Assembly: GCF_003390395.1 (NCBI RefSeq)
Contig: NZ_QUOV01000001.1
Location: 372,001 to 436,000 of the forward strand
DNA length: 64,000 nucleotides
Direction: 5' to 3'
DNA from: Thalassotalea euphylliae
Lineage (GTDB): Bacteria; Pseudomonadota; Gammaproteobacteria; Enterobacterales; Alteromonadaceae
The position numbers and the translations under genes were made by a program. The notes under the pieces were generated by a model. The model saw nothing but the letters and a program-made list of their open reading frames with translations. It had not been told where the DNA came from and did no database searches. Every line of letters starts with the position of its first letter. Position 1 is the stretch's first letter. This document shows positions 57,954-64,000 of this stretch, one piece after another.

Positions 57954-58086
57954 TTGGGTTATTCAGAATATGAAATCTTTTATTCTTATTGTCCAAGGGG
58001 TAATCTAAAACAAGTTTACGTTATTGCTTTATTGTTTTATAGCGACCTGACTAGAGACTAAAACACTAGGAATTGCCGCAATCGCT

Positions 58087-58108
58087 TCCATATTTTCTCC
58101 ATATTTTG
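58087..58108 (+). promoter_or_regulatory. Tandem 11-bp direct repeat (TCCATATTTTG type), proximal copy
   Basis: TCCATATTTTC at 58087 and TCCATATTTTG at 58098 are nearly identical, 36 bp before the regulator ATG. A -10-like TTTAAT lies at 58113, at the spacing expected when an activator replaces the -35. Likely autoregulation. Confidence 0.65.
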
Positions 58109-58144
58109 ATCCTTTAATAGTAAAGGCTAGGGGCTAAATTTCAT

Positions 58145-58816
58145 ATGAAAACTATTTTGCTTGTCGAAGATGATGCCGATATTGTTGAGTTAATTCAGCT
58201 ATTTCTGCGCAATGAAGGCTATCACGTTGTCCATGTTGACGATGGGGCTGAGGTGATCGGCGCGGTGCAATTGAATCAGCCTGACTTAATCATTATGGAC
58301 ATTATGCTGCCTAATGTTGATGGCTTAACCTGCACGCAAGAAATTCGTCAATCGTTTGATGTGCCGATTATTATGCTTACCGCCTTGGTTGAGCAAGGCG
58401 ATAAACTCGCTGGCTTAGAAACTGGCGCCGATGATTACCTGTGCAAACCCTTTGATATTCAGGAGTTGCTGCTAAGAATTAAAGCGCTACTGCGCCGAAC
58501 AGAGGGACAAGTGCATTATCAGCCCTGGGTAATTGATGAAGAACAGCTTACCGTAACCTTTAATGGTGCGATGGTGGATTTTACATTAGGTGAGTTTAAA
58601 TTATTTACCTTGCTCTACAACTCGCCTAATCGCGTATTTTCGCGAGATCAAATTATCGAGCTTATTTATGCCGATTATCGTGATATCACTGACCGCGCTG
58701 TTGATAGCCATATCAAGAACTTACGAAGAAAAATTAAACAAAATGGCGCAGACCCTGCTCATATTCAATCGGTCTATGGTGCCGGCTATCGTTTTAACCA
58801 AGAGCCTACTAGCTAA
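58145..58816 (+). CDS. OmpR-family response regulator
   Basis: A receiver domain (1-~118) with the acidic pair in LVEDDADIVE, the phospho-acceptor Asp in LIIMDIMLPN, the Thr in IIMLTAL and Lys in YLCKPF is followed by a winged-helix domain (~128-223) with FTLGEFKLFTLL and VDSHIKNLRRKI. Length 223, as expected. Its stop overlaps the kinase start by one base. The tandem 11-bp repeats upstream, also found before the PEP-CTERM gene at 63009, are the likely binding sites (inference). Confidence 0.93.
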   Translation: MKTILLVEDDADIVELIQLFLRNEGYHVVHVDDGAEVIGAVQLNQPDLIIMDIMLPNVDGLTCTQEIRQSFDVPIIMLTALVEQGDKLAGLETGADDYLCKPFDIQELLLRIKALLRRTEGQVHYQPWVIDEEQLTVTFNGAMVDFTLGEFKLFTLLYNSPNRVFSRDQIIELIYADYRDITDRAVDSHIKNLRRKIKQNGADPAHIQSVYGAGYRFNQEPTS

Positions 58817-60960
58817 TGCGTAATGTTATTGTTGCTTTACTGCTGTTATTGACTTCAGCACAAGTGTTCGCTTTCGAATCAAACTATCAAGACTTGTTAG
58901 ATGAAATTGTGGCAACAGAAGTGCCATCTGCTGAAAACGAAGCGCGTTTAACTGCATTGTTTGAACATCAAGATCAAGGTGTTCGTGTTAGTGCGAAAAT
59001 TCGTATTGCGGAACTTTATTGGAAAACAGGGCGGTTTGAACAAGCTGAAGCTGTGCTGCAAGATGTCTCGCAAGGTTTTGATAATTACCCACCTAAATAC
59101 CAAGTGGAAAGCTTATTAACACAAGCGTCGTTTGAATCAAGACGCAATAATCACCGCGAAGTTGAGAAATATGCACGGAGCGCAGCAGCGATTGCTAAAG
59201 CTTCTCACCAACCTTTACTCGCCAATACTTATTATGTGTTAGGTAATTCGCTAATGGCGCAACGGAAAATTCTAGCAGCAAAACAGCATTTTGAACTTGC
59301 CCTAGCCCAATATAAAGAAATGAAAGACGATACAGGGCTGTTACTTACATTAAATAGCCTTGGTGTAGTACACAAAGATAACGGTGATTTGGCTAATGGC
59401 ATTAAGTATTTATTGCAAGCTCGAGAAGCGGTAGAGCGCGGTGGTAGTAAAGGGTATCGCGCAACGGTTTACTATAATTTAGGGGATGTTTTTCGCGACT
59501 CTCACGAACCCAAAAAAGCGGCAAGCTATTATCAACAAGCGCTGGAAATTGATTTAGAATTGGGTGATTTGGGTAATGTTGCGTACGACTATACGGGCCT
59601 TGCACATGCTTATTCTGCGCTTGAACAACATACAAAGGCGTTACAAAACAACCAAAAAGCGATTCAACAACTCGTCAAAATTAAGGCTCCGCAAGAACTG
59701 TCACGGGCTTACCTGCAACAGTCGAGAATTTATCGCGATCTTGCCGATCAAACAGAACAATTAAAAAGCTTAGAACTGGCGGAAAAAAGTGCGGCACAAT
59801 CGCAGTCAAAATATCAAATAATGTCAGTTGATATTGAAAAAGCAAAATATAGCTTGGAACAACAGAATTACCAGCAAGCGTTAACGCAACTACTCAAAGC
59901 CCTTGCGATTGCTGATGAGTTGTCATTGGAGCCTGTACAATTAGAGGTGAACAAACTGCTAGCGGATGTTTACCAGCCGCTAAATGACTATAAAAAGGCA
60001 AATCAACACCTAAGCACTAGCTTTGCGCTGCAACAAAAACTAGACAACGAAGATCTACGCGAAAAATCTGAGCGCTATAAAGGTGACTTAAACCTGTTAG
60101 AAGAGCAATTAAAGGTTAGCCAATTAGAACAAAAAGAAGCTGAGCAGGCACAAGCCATAGAAGTGCAAGAGGCCGTTAAACAGCGCCTTGTTGTTATGAT
60201 GTTGGCATCAAGCATTGTGTTTATTGTGCTGGTAATTTTTCTTATCCAACGACGCAAGTTAGCGGTGCTAAAAGCCGACTTATTTGAACAAGCACTTCAA
60301 CAAAAGCAGCAACTATTTGCGGATGTTTCCCATGAACTGCGCACGCCACTCACTGCCTTAAAATTGCAAATTCAGGCGCTGCAATACGACCTAGTGAGTA
60401 ATGTTGAAGACAGTTACGACAAATTGGCAGGTAAGGTGAATGAAATTAATCGCTTGATTGCGGACATCTACCAACTGGCCCAAGCCGATACCAACGCCAT
60501 TGAACTTAACCAAACAGAAGTGGAACTTGCCCCCTTATTTGAGCGCTGGCAAGCAGACTGGCAAAGTACAGTGGAAAATAGTGGTTTCGCATGGGGCTGC
60601 CAGTTGGCACTTGCTAATACGCGTAAATCGATGGATACCGAACGCATTAAGCAGGTAATTGATAACTTGTTGTCTAATGCCACCGTTTATACCGATAAAC
60701 CCGGCAAGATTGTGCTAAGTGCAGCTATCGAAAATCAGCAACTTGTGGTCAGTGTTGAAGACACAGCACCGACAGTGAGTGAAGACAAGCTAGGCAAGAT
60801 ATTTACTCGCTTATATCGAGTTGAATCTTCTCGCAGCCGTCAAACGGGGGGCTCAGGGTTGGGCTTGGCAATATGCGAAAGTTTAATTAAAGCCCATGGC
60901 GGCGAAATAAGTGCAGAGCAGAGCGCGTTAGGAGGGCTAAAAGTTACTTTTAGTCTATAA
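58816..60960 (+). CDS. TPR-type sensor histidine kinase
   Basis: Membrane sensor of 714 residues. A signal-like N-terminus (MRNVIVALLLLLTSAQVFA) is followed by about ten TPR-type helical repeats (~50-420, NTYYVLGNSLMAQRKI and similar), a short coiled coil, a membrane helix at ~456-478 and the kinase core. HisKA carries His 506 in DVSHELRTPLTALKL, and the HATPase domain ends with TGGSGLGLAICESL. A periplasmic TPR domain could sense a protein or peptide partner. It probably responds to an envelope signal and phosphorylates the coupled regulator. Confidence 0.92.
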   Translation: MRNVIVALLLLLTSAQVFAFESNYQDLLDEIVATEVPSAENEARLTALFEHQDQGVRVSAKIRIAELYWKTGRFEQAEAVLQDVSQGFDNYPPKYQVESLLTQASFESRRNNHREVEKYARSAAAIAKASHQPLLANTYYVLGNSLMAQRKILAAKQHFELALAQYKEMKDDTGLLLTLNSLGVVHKDNGDLANGIKYLLQAREAVERGGSKGYRATVYYNLGDVFRDSHEPKKAASYYQQALEIDLELGDLGNVAYDYTGLAHAYSALEQHTKALQNNQKAIQQLVKIKAPQELSRAYLQQSRIYRDLADQTEQLKSLELAEKSAAQSQSKYQIMSVDIEKAKYSLEQQNYQQALTQLLKALAIADELSLEPVQLEVNKLLADVYQPLNDYKKANQHLSTSFALQQKLDNEDLREKSERYKGDLNLLEEQLKVSQLEQKEAEQAQAIEVQEAVKQRLVVMMLASSIVFIVLVIFLIQRRKLAVLKADLFEQALQQKQQLFADVSHELRTPLTALKLQIQALQYDLVSNVEDSYDKLAGKVNEINRLIADIYQLAQADTNAIELNQTEVELAPLFERWQADWQSTVENSGFAWGCQLALANTRKSMDTERIKQVIDNLLSNATVYTDKPGKIVLSAAIENQQLVVSVEDTAPTVSEDKLGKIFTRLYRVESSRSRQTGGSGLGLAICESLIKAHGGEISAEQSALGGLKVTFSL

Positions 60961-61068
60961 ATCACGTAAGTTTGCAACGACTTAATGGCCGCTAAACACG
61001 CAAGTTGAATAAGGCTAATTAAGGTTGAATAGCATTCAATAAGGCTAAACAAAGAGAAACAAGGTTGA

Positions 61069-62742
61069 ATGATGAAGTATCCGGTGTTGATGACAGCTTA
61101 TCTACTCGTTTTCCTTACCGCCTGTGGCGGTGGTGGCAATGGTGGAGAGTCGAATAACGCCAACGAGCCAACACCTGTAGTTCCTGACAGCCCGGTACCA
61201 ACAAACAGTGCGCCAAGTGGCAGTATCACGCTAGTTGGCGAGGCAGTTGTTGGGCAAACATTGGACGTTACGCAAAACTTGGCAGATACCAATGGACTCG
61301 GCGAATTTAATTATCAATGGCGACGGTTAGTGGGCGAAAATCACGTGCAAATTAGCGGTGCCGTAGCTAGCAGCTACGTGATTGTTGAACAAGATATTGG
61401 TGCGAGTTTATCTGTGGTAATTAGTTACACTGATGGCGATAATTTTGCTGAATCGGTTGCCAGTGGTGAAAGTGAAATCGTGATAGCTGCGTCTTCTGGC
61501 GATACTGCTGGCAAACCCAATATTTTACTGATTATTGCTGATGACCAAGGGCTTGATGCATCTGCCCAATACAACCTTTCGATAGACTTACCCGTAACCC
61601 CTAATTTGGACGCCTTGGCTGCTCAAGGACTAGTATTCGACAATGTCTGGGCTACCCCTGCCTGCACCACAACACGAGCAACCATAATTACTGGGCTGCA
61701 CGGCATTAACAGCGGTGTTGATTTTGTTCCTGCGGTAATGGATGCCAATACTAATACCTTGCAAAGACAAATAAAAAGCATCGACAGCGATTACCAAACC
61801 GCAGTGATTGGTAAGTGGCATTTGGGCGGTGCCAACCCTGATTTAAGCCACCCCACTGACAGCGGTGTTGATTACTATGCAGGTACTATCGCCGGTACAA
61901 TTGATGATTACTACCAATGGCAATTAACTGAAATGGGGCAAACCAGTGAACGCTCTGATTATCACACATCTGGTATTACTGATCTTGCTGTTGATTGGCT
62001 GGCAGAGCAAAACCAGCAAGAACGCCCGTGGTTCTTATGGCTTGCTTACGTGGCACCGCATTCGCCGTTTCATTTACCGCCAGCTGAACTCCACTCGCGC
62101 TCACATTTAACTGGCACAGCATCAGATATCCAAAGCAACCGACGGGAATATTATTTGGCTGCTATTGAAGCGATGGACAGTGAAATTGGGCGGCTACTGG
62201 CGTCGCTGCCAGAGGACGAGCGAGACAACACCTTAATTATTTATTTAGGGGATAACGGCACGCCAGGCGGTGTGATTGGTACGCGTGTTTTTAGCAGCAG
62301 TCACAGTAAAAACTCGCTATACGAAGGTGGGGTTAGGGTGCCGATGCTTGCGGCTGGTTATGGCGTAGAACGTGAAAATCAGCGAGAAGATGCGCTCATT
62401 AATAGTACGGATATTTTTGCCACTATCAGTCAGTTTGTTGGCGCTGCGAGTGAGCAGAGCACCGCTAATCAAATCAACAATAGTTATAGCTTTTACGCTT
62501 TACTGAGCAGCGCTGAGCAGCCACTGCGCCAATTTAACTACACGGAATTTATTCGCGATAACGCAACGGGCTGGGCAGTGAGAAATCAAGATTACAAACT
62601 GCTTGCTTTAGATGGTCAGCCACAAGCCTTATACCAGATAAGCCAAGACATCGATGAAACTGAAAATCTTATTAACGACGACGCTTTGTCGAGTATTGTG
62701 GCGGAGCTTAATGCCGAAGGTGTGCGCATTCGCGGTGAGTAA
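61069..62742 (+). CDS. Lipoprotein sulfatase with an N-terminal Ig-like domain
   Basis: Formylglycine-type sulfatase of 557 residues anchored by a lipid: the lipobox is LTAC with Cys 19, followed by a Gly/Asn/Pro-rich linker and an Ig/cadherin-like domain (~45-140). The sulfatase domain starts at PNILLIIADDQG with metal Asp residues; the formylglycine Cys is 199 in CTTTRATIITG, then GKWHLGG, PHSPFHLPP and LGDNGTPGG. The usual signature is C-x-P/A-x-R; here the third position is Thr. It may be released or face outwards. 108 bp after the sensor kinase, so perhaps in its operon. Confidence 0.85.
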   Translation: MMKYPVLMTAYLLVFLTACGGGGNGGESNNANEPTPVVPDSPVPTNSAPSGSITLVGEAVVGQTLDVTQNLADTNGLGEFNYQWRRLVGENHVQISGAVASSYVIVEQDIGASLSVVISYTDGDNFAESVASGESEIVIAASSGDTAGKPNILLIIADDQGLDASAQYNLSIDLPVTPNLDALAAQGLVFDNVWATPACTTTRATIITGLHGINSGVDFVPAVMDANTNTLQRQIKSIDSDYQTAVIGKWHLGGANPDLSHPTDSGVDYYAGTIAGTIDDYYQWQLTEMGQTSERSDYHTSGITDLAVDWLAEQNQQERPWFLWLAYVAPHSPFHLPPAELHSRSHLTGTASDIQSNRREYYLAAIEAMDSEIGRLLASLPEDERDNTLIIYLGDNGTPGGVIGTRVFSSSHSKNSLYEGGVRVPMLAAGYGVERENQREDALINSTDIFATISQFVGAASEQSTANQINNSYSFYALLSSAEQPLRQFNYTEFIRDNATGWAVRNQDYKLLALDGQPQALYQISQDIDETENLINDDALSSIVAELNAEGVRIRGE

Positions 62743-62804
62743 ATCAAGCAATCCTTGTTTGCTTGATTTGGTTGACAAGAGCAAGACCTGAGCGCTTGCT
62801 CTTG
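62741..62804 (+). terminator. Two tandem hairpins after the sulfatase gene
   Basis: First hairpin: AAATCAAGCAA / TTGCTTGATTT at 62741-62769, beginning inside the stop codon. Second: CAAGAGCAAG / CTTGCTCTTG at 62776-62804. Neither has a long T-run, so they may act as weak terminators or RNA stabilisers rather than simple terminators. Confidence 0.5.
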
Positions 62805-62932
62805 GTTGCCTTACATGGCATTTGGTTTATCTGATTTCTACCTTACGTGATTTTTATCCAGCGCGACTTTTATCCTGCCCGACTTATACACGGCGCTGTT
62901 TCCCCAAAAAACTTATAGATACCTTATAGCTA

Positions 62933-62954
62933 TCCACTTTTCCTCCATATTTTG
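62933..62954 (+). promoter_or_regulatory. Tandem 11-bp direct repeat (TCCATATTTTG type) before the PEP-CTERM gene
   Basis: TCCACTTTTCC at 62933 and TCCATATTTTG at 62944, same 11-bp period and the same second half-site as before the response regulator. Located 54 bp upstream of the PEP-CTERM start, so the regulator probably also controls this surface protein. A further imperfect 11-bp repeat (CTTATAGATAC, CTTATAGCTAT) lies just upstream. Confidence 0.6.
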
Positions 62955-63008
62955 TTGTTAATTTTAAGCCATCGGTTTTAGTAACAACTTTTTTGCAAGG
63001 AAATGGCG

Positions 63009-63776
63009 ATGACATCTAATACATCTCTAAAGGTGGTAAACAAGAAAGGTAACGCACTCAAACTAAGCTCATTTAGGTTAGCCTCATTTAAATTAGGCTT
63101 AGGCATTATGCTGAGTATTGCTAGTCTAGTTTCGCCAACCAGTTCTGCTGGGCTTATCAGCGACTATTCGCTTGATAGTGACTCCAATATTGTCACCGAC
63201 TCTGGCAATAACCTTGAATGGCTGCAATGGTCAGTTACAGATGGCATGTCTATCGATCAAGCGTTATCAACCTATGCTAATGATGGCTGGCAATTAGCGT
63301 CTGGTGCACAGATGGCTGAATTATTTAATGGATTTGAGCTTAGTTATGGCGAATTTGATTGGCAAGACGGAAAGTCTGAATCATATGAATCAGGTGCCGA
63401 TGGCGATCTGGAAAGCGCTGATGATCGAGAACTAATTCTGATCTCATTGTTTGGTGATACCCTAAATCGAAGTGGTTGGCAGTCTTCCGGTGCTCTATTT
63501 GGTGATGAGAATAGCGATATTTTTGGCTGGGCGTCTATTTATGACGACTGGTATATACCAGAACCTGGCCCTTTTCCTATTCCGTCTCCTTATAACCCCG
63601 GTAGTAGCAGTTTATTCTTTGACAACCGTCCTAATAGTATCGTTCGAAATGGCCTTGGTGTCGCACTTGTTCGCTCGACTGAATCAACCGCAGTTCCTGA
63701 GCCTGCGCCACTAGTGCTCGTTGCATTTGGGTTAATGGCTTTGGTTTGCACGCGCCGTGCAAAACCCTTGTCGTAA
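63009..63776 (+). CDS. PEP-CTERM exported surface protein
   Basis: An N-terminal signal region (FKLGLGIMLSIASLVSPTSSAG) is followed by a beta-rich acidic domain and a C-terminal sorting signal: VPEPAP, then a hydrophobic helix (LVLVAFGLMALVC) and the positive tail TRRAKPLS. PEP-CTERM proteins are cleaved by exosortase and linked to exopolysaccharide; no exosortase is in the window. The mature domain is not recognised. I chose the ATG at 63009 because AAGGA lies 8 bases upstream, against only 2 for the ATG at 63003. Preceded by the tandem-repeat site of the response regulator. Confidence 0.85.
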   Translation: MTSNTSLKVVNKKGNALKLSSFRLASFKLGLGIMLSIASLVSPTSSAGLISDYSLDSDSNIVTDSGNNLEWLQWSVTDGMSIDQALSTYANDGWQLASGAQMAELFNGFELSYGEFDWQDGKSESYESGADGDLESADDRELILISLFGDTLNRSGWQSSGALFGDENSDIFGWASIYDDWYIPEPGPFPIPSPYNPGSSSLFFDNRPNSIVRNGLGVALVRSTESTAVPEPAPLVLVAFGLMALVCTRRAKPLS

Positions 63777-63791
63777 ACTGAGGGTAAGCGT

Positions 63792-64000
63792 ATGACCAAG
63801 CTTGTTTTTTTATGCGCCTATTTATTGGCATTTGCTGTCAATGCCGGGCTAATGGTTAACACCACTGATTTTATTGATGAGTCAAACCTAACGCATTTTA
63901 ACGGCTTTGAAGGCTTTGGTAATACCTTTAAAAGCGGTAAAAACTATTACGAAGAAGATGGAATTCAAGTGCGCCAAATTTTCGCTCAACCGGGCAATGA
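63792..64000 (+). CDS. Partial exported protein, continuing past the window
   Basis: An ATG at 63792 with GAGGG upstream opens a frame that is still open at 64000. A short signal peptide (LVFLCAYLLAFAVNA) is followed by GLMVNTTDFIDESNLTHFNGFEG-like sequence that resembles the start of other PEP-CTERM or surface proteins. It follows the PEP-CTERM gene by 15 bp and is probably in the same operon. Only ~70 residues are visible, so no family can be named. Confidence 0.6.
   Translation, partial: MTKLVFLCAYLLAFAVNAGLMVNTTDFIDESNLTHFNGFEGFGNTFKSGKNYYEEDGIQVRQIFAQPGN

Larger units (their letters stand above)
57664..58144. other. Divergent region between the Tat reductase and the OmpR-type regulator
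   Basis: A 481-bp gap with two tandem-repeat sites (57932-57953 and 58087-58108) and a 12-codon frame at 57970 (MKSFILIVQGVI) that I do not call. No RNA gene is recognised. Confidence 0.5.

Noticed and set aside
57970-58008. 12-codon frame (MKSFILIVQGVI) before the OmpR-type regulator, possible leader peptide
   Set aside because: No attenuator-like hairpin or codon bias follows it; an open frame this short is expected by chance.

Overview
The window reads as a chromosomal segment of a marine gammaproteobacterium of the Alteromonadales, most likely a Colwelliaceae/Thalassotalea-type organism. The reasons are the gene families present (fadBA, mpl, ubiX, cysJIH, a YidK-like sodium symporter, TonB receptor, PEP-CTERM protein, TIGR03899-type protein), the moderate GC content and several short inverted-repeat (MITE-like) elements of types I associate with this group. 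The genus is an inference. I saw no rRNA, tRNA, CRISPR array, phage or complete insertion sequence.

Layout. 1-6.5 kb: RegB/RegA-like two-component pair, YbaK deacylase, a MOSC/flavin reductase/2Fe-2S fusion, mpl and ubiX. 6.8-15.2 kb: a secreted beta-propeller amidohydrolase, a PhoD-like metallophosphatase, then a thioesterase / metallo-beta-lactamase-fold / ferredoxin-reductase cluster. 15.2-21.6 kb: a candidate structured RNA, a membrane spermidine-synthase-like protein, a lipoprotein, an NfeD/SPFH pair and a NERD protein. 21.9-26.3 kb: cysJIH. 26.3-32.4 kb: AraC regulator, SRPBCC protein, fatty-acid-hydroxylase-type membrane enzyme, TIGR03899-like protein and a cyclic-di-GMP response regulator. 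32.6-36.1 kb: a tandemly duplicated porin + small PstS-like cassette. 36.2-43.7 kb: MFS transporter, chemotaxis receptor and fadBA.

43.9-56 kb holds the most interesting locus. A GntR/UTRA regulator, a GH31 glycosidase, a YidK-like Na+ symporter, a TonB-dependent receptor, an aldo/keto reductase, an Fe(II)/2-oxoglutarate dioxygenase and a YeiH-type putative sulfate/sulfite exporter form four transcription units. Each has a perfect copy of TCTTATATAAGA upstream (47314, 48704, 48885, 53160), so they look like one local regulon. The enzyme set fits uptake and hydrolysis of a sulfonated glycoside such as sulfoquinovoside, oxygenolytic release of sulfite, reduction of the resulting sugar aldehyde and export of sulfite or sulfate. 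This substrate assignment is an inference. Direct support is the gene content and the shared operator; against it, the GH31 enzyme keeps only part of the sulfonate-binding signature as I remember it.

56-64 kb: a DUF6064-like membrane protein, a Tat-type aldo/keto reductase, an OmpR-type response regulator with a TPR sensor kinase, a lipoprotein sulfatase and a PEP-CTERM protein, followed by a partial exported protein. The response-regulator operon and the PEP-CTERM gene share tandem 11-bp direct repeats (TCCATATTTTG type), which suggests that the two-component system controls itself and the surface protein.
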